From: Candidatus Vesicomyosocius okutanii
GTDB lineage: Bacteria > Pseudomonadota > Gammaproteobacteria > PS1 > Pseudothioglobaceae
Assembly: GCF_000010405.1 (NCBI RefSeq)
Contig: NC_009465.1
Span: forward strand, 62,001-126,000
Direction: 5' to 3'
Length of the DNA: 64,000 nucleotides
This document shows positions 52,386 to 61,644 of this stretch, piece by piece. Made by a program: the position numbers and the translations under genes. Under the pieces are notes generated by a model. It saw nothing but the letters and a program-made list of their open reading frames with translations, was not told the origin of the DNA and made no database searches. Position 1 is the first letter of the stretch, and each line of letters starts with the position of its first letter.

Positions 52386-53342
52386 TTATAACTCTAGCGC
52401 TTCAACTTCAAGTAGTACTTTACTAATGTGATTACCAAGTTGGCCATAAAATCCATGCCAATTTTTATAGGAATTTAATTTTTTAATGGCGATAGGTTTA
52501 ATTTCATAGTCAGTAAAATCTTTTTCATAACCTTTTTTAGCTTCAGATTGAATAATTAGCAGGTAATCTAAAAATGGCTTAACAGTATGGTTTACATTGC
52601 CTGATGAGCCATGTCCAGGCACGTAATAATTTAGACCTAAGTTTGTTGCATATTGCAATACTTTGATGTTGTCATGTATGCTAGAGCTATTGTCAAAAGG
52701 ACCCATACGATTAACAAAACTGTTATCTCCTAAGAATAAAGTTTTACTGTTAATATGTTCAATCATAATATCTGTATTAGTATGTGATTTGATGGTAGGG
52801 TTGTGAATTTTAAATTGTTCTGAGTCTAATTTGATTACTTGTAAATGTTTGATTGGATTGGTTGGGTAAGTGGCAATCGTGTCTTTTGTTAAACCGTTAG
52901 TCAGTGTTGTCATTATATTAATCCATTTATTGCCTTTTCCATTTTTAGCTTCAATAATCATTTGTGGATGGGCATAAATCTTAGTATTGGGATATTTTTC
53001 GATAATTGCATGATTGCCTAACCAGTGGTCACCATGAATATGCGTATTAAAGACAGAAATAATAGGTTTTTTGGTAATTTTTTCAACTTCTTTAATCACT
53101 TTTTTACCAATATCATAACTACTACCTGGGTCAATAATAATAACACCTTCTTTTCCAATAATAATGCCAGGATTGTTTATAAATCCTTGGTTTTGAATAT
53201 TCGGTTTCCCAAATGGACCATGAATGACAAATAGATTATTGCTAATTTTTTCAGGTGAGAATTCACCTATTCCTTCAATTTTCCAGGCGTTTGATAAGGT
53301 TGATAGAGTTAAAGTAAATAAAAGATAGATTGTTTTCAACAT
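52386..53342 (-). CDS. Periplasmic metallo-beta-lactamase-fold hydrolase
   Basis: 318 residues with a Sec signal peptide (1 to about 19, cleavage near SNA). The MBL zinc motif HIHGDHW is near 105-111, followed by a conserved His in HTNTD near 192, Asp in FLGDNSF near 206 and His in VPGHGSSG near 247. This resembles SoxH-like and quinoprotein-associated MBL proteins, though the exact role is unknown. I start at the ATG 53342, which follows GGAGG closely; the longer frame to 53477 lacks a signal peptide. Confidence 0.75.
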   Translation of the reverse strand: MLKTIYLLFTLTLSTLSNAWKIEGIGEFSPEKISNNLFVIHGPFGKPNIQNQGFINNPGIIIGKEGVIIIDPGSSYDIGKKVIKEVEKITKKPIISVFNTHIHGDHWLGNHAIIEKYPNTKIYAHPQMIIEAKNGKGNKWINIMTTLTNGLTKDTIATYPTNPIKHLQVIKLDSEQFKIHNPTIKSHTNTDIMIEHINSKTLFLGDNSFVNRMGPFDNSSSIHDNIKVLQYATNLGLNYYVPGHGSSGNVNHTVKPFLDYLLIIQSEAKKGYEKDFTDYEIKPIAIKKLNSYKNWHGFYGQLGNHISKVLLEVEALEL

Positions 53343-53791
53343 TTCCTCCAATAAAAGTTGTTGTATCTTATCAGATTTATAGGTATAATACCTTAAACAG
53401 ATTTGTTCTTTTTTATTGTTTAAAGTTAAATATATAACAGTTAAAAGGAGTTTAATTGTGTTGATATAAAAAGTCATACTTGGAAATAAATCATTTTTTA
53501 ATTAATACAAGTTTTATTGTAGATCTTTTGATGAGTGTTACGAGAGTGGTTATTCCTAGTTTAGTAGATACAGAATTTCATTCAGGTAAGTAATAATGCT
53601 TATTGTTAACTTCCTTTGTTGTATTTAGTGTGATTTTATATATGCTGTAATGGCATGAATAATAGCGTTAATTTTTATTAGCATATACTGATATGATTGT
53701 ATCTAAACTATACGCTTTAATGATGATGCTAAATTGTAAGATTTATGTTTAGCATTAATCAATGGCATTAATCAATGGCATTAATCTAACT
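53343..53791. other. Divergent spacer between the MBL gene and nudE
   Basis: 449 AT-rich bases, with no gene seen; both promoters must be here. The right end is a 13-nt tandem repeat (53752-53786). Confidence 0.5.
53752..53786. repeat. 13-nt tandem repeat before nudE, 2.7 copies
   Basis: Unit GCATTAATCAATG. It ends 5 bp before the chosen nudE start and supplies alternative in-frame start codons (53762, for example), so copy-number change could alter nudE translation. Confidence 0.85.
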
Positions 53792-54337
53792 ATGCGCAAG
53801 AAACCAACGGTACTAAATATTAAAACTATTGCTACAACTAATTTCTTCAATATTGAAGAAATGGATATTAAGTTCTCAAATGGTGAAAAAAGAATATATG
53901 AACGTCTAAAGCCATTTGAAAATGGTGCAGTATTAATTGTTCCTATGTTAGATGATGAAACTGTGCTTATGATTTATGAATATTCTGGTGGTACAGATAA
54001 ATATGAGCTTGTATTAACTAAGGGAAAAATTGATGATAATGAAATACTTGTTGAGGCCGCTAATAGAGAGTTAATTGAAGAAATTGGTTTTGGCGCTAAT
54101 AAATTAACCTTTATTAAAAAAATGACCATTGCACCTAGTTATCAATCTAGTATTACTTATATTGTATTAGCACAAGATTTATATAAAGCAAAGGCACAAG
54201 GTGATGAGCCAGAATTATTAGAGGTGGTTACATTTAGGATGGCTGATTTGGAAAACTTAGTTTACAACGAACACTTAACTGAGGCTAGAAGTATTGCAGC
54301 TTTATATATGGCGAGAGATATGATTAATAACCAATAA
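53792..54337 (+). CDS. nudE: Nudix hydrolase NudE (ADP-sugar / NADH pyrophosphatase)
   Basis: 181 residues. The full Nudix box Gx5Ex7REUxEExGU is present near 95-117 (GKIDDNE, then NRELIEEIGF). KPTVLNIKTIA at the N-terminus and SNGEKRIYERLKP match NudE, as does APSYQSS after the box. The family hydrolyses ADP-ribose, NADH and related compounds. The ATG at 53792 gives the NudE-like N-terminus but has no Shine-Dalgarno; upstream is the 13-nt repeat. Confidence 0.87.
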   Translation: MRKKPTVLNIKTIATTNFFNIEEMDIKFSNGEKRIYERLKPFENGAVLIVPMLDDETVLMIYEYSGGTDKYELVLTKGKIDDNEILVEAANRELIEEIGFGANKLTFIKKMTIAPSYQSSITYIVLAQDLYKAKAQGDEPELLEVVTFRMADLENLVYNEHLTEARSIAALYMARDMINNQ

Positions 54338-54924
54338 TATAATAGTTATAGTTGTTGAAATATCTAAGAATTTTTTGTCATTTCATGACGTTAAAAGCCT
54401 GATGGGTTTGATTGTATTAAGTGTTAATTAAAGGCTTATCAACGAGGAATTTTATTTTGATCTATAGGATTAAGGCCAGTGTATTAGTATTTTCTAGATT
54501 TAAGAGTAATGACTATTTTAGAGTGACTTTTTATTTTAAACAGTTTAAATAAAATGATTCAGCGTAAAAATTAAAATGGTACTTGGATTCATAATTATAT
54601 GGCGCGTGTTTATAGCGAACTTCATAAGCAAGGATTTACGTACTTAGTTGGTGTGTGTTAAGATTTTAAATTGTCAGGCAAGTTTTATAGTATTGTTCTA
54701 AGTTAAGTATTTTTTATTAATTTTGATACGTAATGCTTATAAGTCTGTTTTTGTATATCTGTTCATGAATATATTTTATAAATTTGGTTGATTGTTAAGT
54801 CGAGAACTTGCATTTAAAAAACTTGGTTATTTTAATATACAGTGTTATGTGTTAACGCAGTTATTAATAAAATTATTGTAAAATGGCCTGTGTTTTAAAT
54901 AAAAAAAACAGGCAAGGAAGTAAT
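54338..54924. other. Spacer between nudE and lptM
   Basis: 587 AT-rich bases with no gene seen. A GCCTGT/ACAGGC hairpin (54886-54913) lies right before the lptM ribosome site. Confidence 0.5.
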
Positions 54925-55062
54925 ATGAAAAAGATAACCATACTTATAGTATTAGCCTTTATTGTTATTATTATTACTGCTTGTGGAAAGATGGGTGAAT
55001 TGGAACGTGTTAAATCATCATCATCATCATTAGGTATATCAAGCATTACCCAAATTATATAA
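54925..55062 (+). CDS. lptM: Small lipoprotein LptM (YifL/LppL)
   Basis: 45 residues: a basic start, a hydrophobic stretch and a lipobox-like ITAC with Cys-19, followed by GKMGEL, which matches the CGxKGxL start of mature LptM. LptM binds and helps oxidative maturation of the LptDE LPS translocon in E. coli. AAGGAAG lies before the ATG. The stop overlaps the lysA start (TAATG); lppL-lysA is a common gammaproteobacterial order. The C-terminal half is Ser-rich and shorter than usual. Confidence 0.8.
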   Translation: MKKITILIVLAFIVIIITACGKMGELERVKSSSSSLGISSITQII

Positions 55063-56303
55063 TGGGTTTTTCTTATCAAAATCACATACTACATGCTGAG
55101 TCTGTTGCTATAGCAGATTTGATGAAAACCTATGGATCACCTCTTTATGTCTATTCAAGGACAGATATTGAGTATAATTGGCATTTGTTTAGTCATGCTT
55201 TTGGTATTCATCCACATTTAGTTTGTTATGCGGTTAAAGCCAACTCTAATCTAGCAGTGCTCAGTGTATTAGCAAAAATAGGTTCTGGATTTGACGTTGT
55301 ATCTAATGGCGAATTAGAACGTATTTTACTTGCTGGAGCGGATGCATCTCGTTGTGTTTTTTCAGGTGTTGCTAAAACAAATATTGAGATTAAACGTGCT
55401 TTAGAAGTTGGTATTTTTTGTTTTAATGTTGAATCTATGGCGGAGATGATTCGTATTGAACAAGTAGCAAAAGAAATGAGTATGCAAGCACCAATTTCAT
55501 TACGAGTTAATCCTGATGTCGATGCAAAAACACATCCGTATATTTCAACAGGACTTAAGGAGAATAAATTTGGCGTTGATATCGATGATGCTATTCCTAT
55601 CTATAAAATGGCATATAACTCCCCCTATTTAAAGGTTAAAGGAATAGATTGTCATATTGGTTCACAATTAACGAAAATATCTCCTTTTTTAGATGCGCTG
55701 GATAAAGTGCTTGAACTAGTTGCTAAACTTGGTAAGCTTAATATTCATGTTACTCATTTGGATTTAGGCGGAGGTGTTGGTATTAAGTATGACAATGAAC
55801 AAACAATTGATATTAATGCTTATATTTCTTCCATTCTTGATAAAGTAGGTAGTTTAAAAATTATTTTAGAACCAGGTAGGGCAATTGTCGGTAATGCTGG
55901 TATATTTGTTACCAAAGTTGAATTTTTAAAACAGAATTCAGATAAGTCATTTGCGATTATTGATGGTGCAATGAATGACTTATTACGCCCTTCTTTTTAT
56001 CAAGCTTATCATCAAGTATTGCCTATTGATGAGAATGCTGAAGGTATTGATGCTCATTGGGATTTAGTGGGACCAATTTGTGAAACAGGTGATTTTTTAG
56101 CTAAAAATAGAAGACTTTCTTTATCGGAAGGGGACTATTTAGCACTGATGTCTGCTGGTGCTTATGGTTCTACCATGAGTTCAAATTATAATTCCCGTCC
56201 TAGGGTAGCAGAAGTGATGGTATTAGGTAGTCAATACACATTAGTGCGAGAACGTGAAACTATTCAGGATTTGTTTAATAAAGAATATATGATTAATGAC
56301 TAA
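55062..56303 (+). CDS. lysA: Diaminopimelate decarboxylase
   Basis: 413 residues, a PLP-dependent fold III decarboxylase. PLP Lys is in CYAVKANSN near 52-60, HIGSQ near 194, GGGVGIKY near 229 and the Cys of GPICETGDFLA near 335. It makes lysine from meso-diaminopimelate. It overlaps lptM by one base and yhbY by eight, so the three are probably co-transcribed. Confidence 0.95.
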   Translation: MGFSYQNHILHAESVAIADLMKTYGSPLYVYSRTDIEYNWHLFSHAFGIHPHLVCYAVKANSNLAVLSVLAKIGSGFDVVSNGELERILLAGADASRCVFSGVAKTNIEIKRALEVGIFCFNVESMAEMIRIEQVAKEMSMQAPISLRVNPDVDAKTHPYISTGLKENKFGVDIDDAIPIYKMAYNSPYLKVKGIDCHIGSQLTKISPFLDALDKVLELVAKLGKLNIHVTHLDLGGGVGIKYDNEQTIDINAYISSILDKVGSLKIILEPGRAIVGNAGIFVTKVEFLKQNSDKSFAIIDGAMNDLLRPSFYQAYHQVLPIDENAEGIDAHWDLVGPICETGDFLAKNRRLSLSEGDYLALMSAGAYGSTMSSNYNSRPRVAEVMVLGSQYTLVRERETIQDLFNKEYMIND

Positions 56304-56598
56304 ACTAACCAATAATCAAAAAAAGTTTCTTAGATCAAAAAGCCATAGTTTAAAACCTATTGTGATGGCAGGACAACATGGATTAAATGAGTCTGTTTTA
56401 GCAGAACTTGAGATAACTATGGATAAACATGAATTGTTAAAAATTAAGATACGTATGGATAAGAGAGCGGAAAAGCAAAAAATAATTGATAAAATTATTA
56501 ATACTTATCATGCTCATTTGGTGCAAATTATTGGTAATATTGTGGTTATTTATCGTGCATTTGATGAAGACCCACAAATCATCCTGCCAAGAAAATAA
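56296..56598 (+). CDS. yhbY: CRS1-YhbY domain RNA-binding protein
   Basis: 100 residues; the whole protein is one CRM domain. The start LTNNQKKFLRSKSHSLKPIVMAGQHG (seen in two parts) and the GxxG-like turn match YhbY, which binds pre-50S particles. It overlaps the lysA end by 8 bases. In enterics yhbY sits beside rlmE; that context is not present here. Confidence 0.88.
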   Translation: MTKLTNNQKKFLRSKSHSLKPIVMAGQHGLNESVLAELEITMDKHELLKIKIRMDKRAEKQKIIDKIINTYHAHLVQIIGNIVVIYRAFDEDPQIILPRK

Positions 56599-56604
56599 AG
56601 TTCA

Positions 56605-57690
56605 ATGAGGATTGCAATTAGTGCAACAGAAGCTTCAGGTGATTTAATTGGTTCTAAATTGGTTGAATCCTTAAGAAAGCAAAACTCCAATATCATCATT
56701 GAAGGATTGGTCGGGGATAAAATGTTTGCTGCTGGGTGTATACAGAATTGGGATCAAAGACAAGTAAATGTGATGGGTTTTAGTGAAATCTTAAAGAAGT
56801 TACCTTTTTTATTTATTTTGCGTAAACGTATTATTGCTTATTTTTCTAGTCAAAAACCTGATGTTTTTATTGGTATTGATGCTCCAGATTTTAACTTTGT
56901 GATTGAGAGAAAACTTAAATCTAAAGGTATTAAAACTATACATTTTATTTCTCCTTCGGTTTGGGCTTGGCGTCAATCACGAGTTAAAAAAATTAAACAA
57001 TCAACAGATTTGATACTTTGTTTATTTCCATTTGAAGTAGATTTTTATCAAGCGTATAATCAAAGAGCGTTGTTTATTGGGCATCCCTTGGCACAGAGCT
57101 TGCATCCTAGAAGATCACATATTAAGACAAAAAATATTCTCCTAATGCCAGGGTCTAGACAAAGTGAAATCAAACGATTGTTACCTGAGATGTTGTTGGC
57201 AGTTGAAATAATGTCCTTACAAGATAGAATGTTAACCTTTAACTTGGTTTTAGTGAATGATGAATTATTGGATTGGGTAACTATCCAAGTAGGGAATATC
57301 CCAGTTGAAATTTCATTTGATGATGCGCATACGCGTATGTTAAGAGCAGATTTGGCGTTAGTTGCGTCAGGTACTGCGGCGTTAGAGTTAACTTTGATTG
57401 GTGTGCCTATGGTAGTTATTTATAAACTATCTCGTTTTAGTTATTTTATTGCTTCAAGATTAGTTAAAAGTAAATATATCAGTTTGCCAAATATAATTGT
57501 CAATAAAAATCTAGTACCAGAATTGATACAAAATAGTGCTAATGGTGATAATATTGCCAAACATGCCATGATAATTATGAGTCGTGATAATAAAGCATTA
57601 ATTCAAGAGTTTAATGCAATTCATCAACAGTTAGACTTAGATGCTAGTGATGAGTCAGCACGTATTATTTATGAGTTTATCAACGAATAA
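56605..57690 (+). CDS. lpxB: Lipid-A-disaccharide synthase
   Basis: 361 residues of the GT19 glycosyltransferase that joins lipid X and UDP-diacylglucosamine. Family parts: ATEASGDLIG near 6-15, NVMGFSEILKKLP near 53, FIGIDAPDFNF near 89, SPSVWAWRQSRV near 116 and GHPLAQ near 159. Length is normal. It overlaps nadC by 20 bases. Confidence 0.93.
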   Translation: MRIAISATEASGDLIGSKLVESLRKQNSNIIIEGLVGDKMFAAGCIQNWDQRQVNVMGFSEILKKLPFLFILRKRIIAYFSSQKPDVFIGIDAPDFNFVIERKLKSKGIKTIHFISPSVWAWRQSRVKKIKQSTDLILCLFPFEVDFYQAYNQRALFIGHPLAQSLHPRRSHIKTKNILLMPGSRQSEIKRLLPEMLLAVEIMSLQDRMLTFNLVLVNDELLDWVTIQVGNIPVEISFDDAHTRMLRADLALVASGTAALELTLIGVPMVVIYKLSRFSYFIASRLVKSKYISLPNIIVNKNLVPELIQNSANGDNIAKHAMIIMSRDNKALIQEFNAIHQQLDLDASDESARIIYEFINE

Positions 57691-58504
57691 GTACGTTCTC
57701 AATAGTGTGGTATTAGCTTTAGAAGAAGATCTTGGTACTGGTGATGTTTCTGCTGATTTATTATTAGATAAAATAAATACAGCTGAGATTATCTCAAGAG
57801 AATCAGGTATTATTTGTGGCATAGAATATGCACAGAGTACATTTTTATTGCTTAATGATAATCTTAAACTAGATTGGAAAGTTAAAGATGGTGAGGACAT
57901 TAATCCAGGGCAGGTCTTATGTGTTTTAAAAGGTTCTTCTAAGGCCATTATTAGTGCTGAAAGGGTGGCACTTAATTTTTTACAGATGTTAAGTTCTGTA
58001 GCAACAAGAACTCATTACTTAGTAAATAAAATTAATCATACTAATGCACAATTACTAGATACTAGAAAAACCATTATTGGATTAAGATTTGCACAAAAAT
58101 ATGCTGTAAAATGTGGTGGTGGTGTTAACCATCGTATGGGTTTGTATGATTGTGTTATACTAAAAGAGAACCATATTATTGCTTCAGGTTCAATTACTTT
58201 GTCAGTTAAAATAGCAATAGAAAAATATCCAAATCTACCTTTAATTGTTGAAGTTGAGGACTTAAATCAATTACAAGAGGTGCTTAAGCTTAGTGGTATA
58301 ACTAGAGCATTGTGTGATAATTTTCTCATAAGTGATTTAATACAAGCAGTTGTTATGGCTAAAGGTAAATTACCCTTAGAGGCTTCTGGTAATATCAATG
58401 AAAGTACTATTGTAGAAGTGGCTAATACTGGCATTGATTTTATTTCTATAGGTAGTATCACTAAGAATATTCAAGCAATAGATTTATCTTTAAGGTTTAT
58501 TTGA
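57671..58504 (+). CDS. nadC: Nicotinate-nucleotide pyrophosphorylase (quinolinate phosphoribosyltransferase)
   Basis: 277 residues. EEDLGTGDVSADLL near 18-31, LNFLQMLSSVAT near 100, LDTRKTIIGLRFAQKYAV near 134 and the C-terminal ISIGSITK fit NadC. It makes nicotinate mononucleotide from quinolinate and PRPP in NAD synthesis; prs at 61645-62598 supplies PRPP. I chose the ATG at 57671 inside lpxB because it gives the family N-terminus; the longer frame from 57641 is an overlap artefact. It converges with and overlaps cysQ. Confidence 0.93.
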   Translation: MSLSTNKYVLNSVVLALEEDLGTGDVSADLLLDKINTAEIISRESGIICGIEYAQSTFLLLNDNLKLDWKVKDGEDINPGQVLCVLKGSSKAIISAERVALNFLQMLSSVATRTHYLVNKINHTNAQLLDTRKTIIGLRFAQKYAVKCGGGVNHRMGLYDCVILKENHIIASGSITLSVKIAIEKYPNLPLIVEVEDLNQLQEVLKLSGITRALCDNFLISDLIQAVVMAKGKLPLEASGNINESTIVEVANTGIDFISIGSITKNIQAIDLSLRFI

Positions 58505-59251
58505 GGCAAAGAAAATAGGACTAGTTAAATCATTTTTAGTATTGTAACTGAGAGGCTTTTCATTCTGATTAACAACACTGCCTCCGGCATTTTGTAGAAT
58601 ACATACGCCAGCAGCAGTATCCCATTCAGAACAAGGGCCAAATTTTGGGTAATAGTCATATTTACCTTCTGCAATAGCACAAAATTTTAGCGCACTACCC
58701 AATTGTGATAACTTATATGTGCTGTATTTTTTTAAATGGTCTTTTAATTGTTTATTGTGTGATGACCAATGACCAATCACAACTCTTAAAGGGTTGTGAT
58801 TAGGACGTACATTTAATGGTTGAATAATATTCTTTTGTTGTTTGAATACTTTGTTTGCATCTGTTGTATAGTAGTGTGTTTTTCTTGGCGGTGCGTAAAT
58901 CATACCAAATATTGGTTTGTGTTTTTTTATATAAGCAATACAAATACAAAACTCATCTGTTTGCTTGAGAAAATCACGAGTACCGTCAAGTGGGTCAATT
59001 ATCCAATATTCACACCATTTAGAGCGCTCAGAAAATTCAATTATTTCAGATTCCTCCGAAATTATAGGTGTATTTGGCGTAAGTTTTGATAGTGTTTTAA
59101 CAATGAGTTTATGTGCGTTTTTATCAGCAATGGTAAATGGTGTTTTGTTTGATTTGATTTTAATATTAAGTTCATTCTCGTATAGTGACATAATCATATC
59201 GCCAACTTTCGTGGTCATTCTAATTAGTTTTGGTATGAGTAAATCAAACAT
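58490..59251 (-). CDS. cysQ: 3'(2'),5'-bisphosphate nucleotidase CysQ
   Basis: 253 residues of the inositol-monophosphatase-like family. Metal ligands are in EESE near 66-69, DPLDGTRDF near 84-92 and EWDTAAG near 202-208. CysQ removes the 3' phosphate of PAP or PAPS, protecting the sulfur-nucleotide pool. I start at the second ATG (59251), which aligns with the E. coli start; the ATG at 59272 would add seven residues. Its 3' end overlaps nadC by 15 bp on the opposite strand. Confidence 0.87.
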   Translation of the reverse strand: MFDLLIPKLIRMTTKVGDMIMSLYENELNIKIKSNKTPFTIADKNAHKLIVKTLSKLTPNTPIISEESEIIEFSERSKWCEYWIIDPLDGTRDFLKQTDEFCICIAYIKKHKPIFGMIYAPPRKTHYYTTDANKVFKQQKNIIQPLNVRPNHNPLRVVIGHWSSHNKQLKDHLKKYSTYKLSQLGSALKFCAIAEGKYDYYPKFGPCSEWDTAAGVCILQNAGGSVVNQNEKPLSYNTKNDLTSPIFFASNKP

Positions 59252-59297
59252 AGCTATATTATCATATCTCATAAAGTATGATAAGTGTTAATGGAAA

Positions 59298-59332
59298 TGG
59301 TAGGTCTACTTGGACTTTAATCAAGAATTAAT
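59298..59332 (-). repeat. Degenerate copy of the tRNA-Ile2 3' end
   Basis: It matches 59650-59684 (T arm, acceptor 3' strand and CCA of tRNA-Ile2) at 28 of 35 positions. The mismatches are mostly transitions. No D or anticodon arm follows. It has the same layout as the tRNA-Met repeat at 7182, so it may be the far att site of a second, almost erased element. Confidence 0.6.
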
Positions 59333-59649
59333 AGAAGAAAATATTAAAAGTAGAGTAATTTGTGATATTGGAAATAAAAATATTAAAGTTTTTCATCGTG
59401 TTTGGCATAATTATGATAGAGAATGTATCTTTATTGATTCGCTAAATTAGAATTATAATCTTGTACAAGTTAAAGTTAGTAACAATAATTGAAGTGTTAT
59501 TTTTGTAAAAATTACAGAGTGATTAAAGATACACGAACCTTGCTGTATCTAATCGAATATTAGCTTTAATAGCTTTAATAGCTTTAATTTTATCATAATT
59601 TAAGCAGATTTAAAATAAAGTAAAATAAATAACAATAAATTCTTTAATA
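59333..59649. other. Spacer between the tRNA-Ile2 3' copy and tRNA-Ile2
   Basis: 317 bases without an identifiable gene. A 46-codon plus-strand frame (59310-59450, starting TTG inside the tRNA copy) has a non-random look (VICDIGNKNIKVFHRVW) but no known match to me. A 9-nt tandem repeat is at 59561-59588. Confidence 0.45.
59561..59588. repeat. 9-nt tandem repeat, about 3 copies
   Basis: Unit TAGCTTTAA. Likely slippage in non-coding DNA. Confidence 0.85.
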
Positions 59650-59726
59650 TGGTGGGCCTACTTGGACTTGAACCAAGGACCAATCGATTATGAGTCGATT
59701 GCTCTAACCAACTGAGCTATAGGCCC
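59650..59726 (-). tRNA. ileX: tRNA-Ile2 (CAT, lysidine type)
   Basis: 77 nt with a perfect 7-bp acceptor stem (GGGCCTA/TAGGCCC), anticodon loop CTCATAA and encoded CCA. The anticodon stem ATCGA/TCGAT and the following TTGGTC resemble bacterial tRNA-Ile2, whose C34 is changed to lysidine by TilS so that it reads AUA; an elongator tRNA-Met is present elsewhere. It starts 8 bp after the rpoD stop; E. coli ileX is also next to rpoD. AUA is common in these AT-rich genes, so this tRNA should be essential. Confidence 0.85.
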
Positions 59727-59733
59727 TAAAGAA

Positions 59734-61545
59734 TTATTCTAAAAAGCTTTGTAATTTATGCGCACGAGAAGGGTGTCTTAACTTGCGTAGTGCTTTAGCC
59801 TCAATCTGACGAATACGCTCACGAGTGACATCAAATTGACGACCAACTTCTTCTAAAGTATGATCAGTGTTCATGTTAATACCAAAACGCATCTTTAATA
59901 CTTTGGCTTCACGAGGTGACAAGTTAGAAAGTAAATCACCTGTAGTTTCTCTTAAGCTTTCTTTGGTGGTTATTTCAACGGGTGAAGATAGATTGGTATC
60001 TTCAATAAAATCACCAATATTAGAATCCTCATCATCACCAACTGGAGTTTCCATTGATAATGGTTCTTTGGCAATTTTTAAGATTTTAATAATTTTGTAT
60101 TCTGGTAATTCCATTTCAGTTGCTAGTTCTTCAGAAGAAGCTTCTCGACCAAATTTTTGCAAGAGTTGGCGACGTACACGGTTAAGTTTATTAATGGTTT
60201 CAATCATATGAACTGGGATACGAATAGTGCGTGCTTGGTCTGCAATAGAGCGAGTAATAGCTTGACGAATCCACCAAGTAGCATAAGTAGAAAACTTATA
60301 ACCACGACGATATTCAAATTTATCAACTGCTTTCATTAAGCCAACATTCCCTTCTTGTATTAAATCTAGGAATTGCAATCCACGGTTGGCATATTTTTTA
60401 GCAATTGAAATCACTAGCCTAAGATTAGCTTCAATCATTTGAGATTTTGCTTTTTTAGCACGACGATCACCACGACGATACATTTTGTTTAGTTTTTTAA
60501 GTTCAACAATAGTGAGTTGCATTTCCTCTTCGAACTGTTGAAGGTTTTTTTGAGCATAGTAAATTTTATCTTTACTATCCTTTAGATTCTTCTCAATTTT
60601 TTCATCTAATTTAACGGTATCAAGCCAATTGAAATTAGTTTCATTATTAGAAAATAATTCAAAAAAATGTAATCGATTTATTCCTGCGTCTAAGCAGATA
60701 TTTTTAATGATTTTTTCTTGTTCTTTGACTTGACTTACACGATTACAAATAACTTCTATCATAGTATTAACTAGTTTAGGAGCTAGACGTAAATCTGACA
60801 ATCCTTTAGATAGCTGTTGACGTGTTTTAATTGTTTTTTTATGGCGAAATCCAAGTTGTTCAGTGGTTTTATTGTAAGTTTTAGAGTATTTTAGAACTGT
60901 ATCAAAACGGTTGTATACTTGATTTTTATCTGGTCCTGTGTATTCCATTTCTTCTATTTCTTCATATTCTTCATCGTTATCAAACTCCCCTGCATCAAAG
61001 GCTACTTTCTTATTAGCGAAATCTTCTGCGTCACCTTGATAACCGATAATTACATCGGTCATTTTACATTTTCCTTCTTCTAAACGGGTGTGTGCTTTAA
61101 AGAAAAAATCTGTAATAACTGGATACAAGGTGATACTTTGCATAATTTCAAATACACCAGCTTCAATTTCTTTAGCAATACGAATTTCGTCTTCTTGTTC
61201 TAATAAATCTACAACACCCATTTCACGCATATACATTCTAACTGGATCTGTTGTTCTTCCAAACTCCGAATCAAGAGCTGCTAGCGCTGCTATTGCAGCT
61301 TCTGCTGAAGTTGACTGTGCTTTGGCGCCAGATTCAACCACTAAGGTGTCTGCATCTGGCACTGTATCAGAAACGGTAATATCCAATTCTTCAAGAATTG
61401 TAACAATAGGCTCTACTTGTTCTTGAGTTAATAAGTCTTCTGGCAAGATGTCATTAATTTCAGAGTAGGTTAAGTAGCCTTTTTCTTTCCCTACCATGAT
61501 GAGTTTTTGTAGTGCTTGCTTGTGTGCTTTAGTTGTGGATTTCAT
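59734..61545 (-). CDS. rpoD: RNA polymerase primary sigma factor RpoD (sigma-70)
   Basis: 603 residues. Region 1.1 is at 1 to about 75. Region 1.2 has [11 protein letters not shown] near 100, followed by a long non-conserved region. Region 2 contains [27 protein letters not shown] (seen in parts) and [12 protein letters not shown] near 425. Region 3 has [12 protein letters not shown], and region 4 ends with the helix-turn-helix [20 protein letters not shown]. It directs transcription from housekeeping promoters. prs is upstream and tRNA-Ile2 directly downstream. Confidence 0.96.
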   Translation of the reverse strand: MKSTTKAHKQALQKLIMVGKEKGYLTYSEINDILPEDLLTQEQVEPIVTILEELDITVSDTVPDADTLVVESGAKAQSTSAEAAIAALAALDSEFGRTTDPVRMYMREMGVVDLLEQEDEIRIAKEIEAGVFEIMQSITLYPVITDFFFKAHTRLEEGKCKMTDVIIGYQGDAEDFANKKVAFDAGEFDNDEEYEEIEEMEYTGPDKNQVYNRFDTVLKYSKTYNKTTEQLGFRHKKTIKTRQQLSKGLSDLRLAPKLVNTMIEVICNRVSQVKEQEKIIKNICLDAGINRLHFFELFSNNETNFNWLDTVKLDEKIEKNLKDSKDKIYYAQKNLQQFEEEMQLTIVELKKLNKMYRRGDRRAKKAKSQMIEANLRLVISIAKKYANRGLQFLDLIQEGNVGLMKAVDKFEYRRGYKFSTYATWWIRQAITRSIADQARTIRIPVHMIETINKLNRVRRQLLQKFGREASSEELATEMELPEYKIIKILKIAKEPLSMETPVGDDEDSNIGDFIEDTNLSSPVEITTKESLRETTGDLLSNLSPREAKVLKMRFGINMNTDHTLEEVGRQFDVTRERIRQIEAKALRKLRHPSRAHKLQSFLE

Positions 61546-61644
61546 AAATTATGATTATTATATTTGAAAAGCCAAATGATGGATTATACCCAAAGTTATT
61601 AGTTAGAAATCATAGCCTTGTATTACGATGTTTTTATTATACTA

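Noticed and set aside
53343..53477. N-terminal extension of the metallo-beta-lactamase-fold protein
   Set aside because: The start at 53342 has GGAGG and a signal peptide; the extension would bury the signal peptide.
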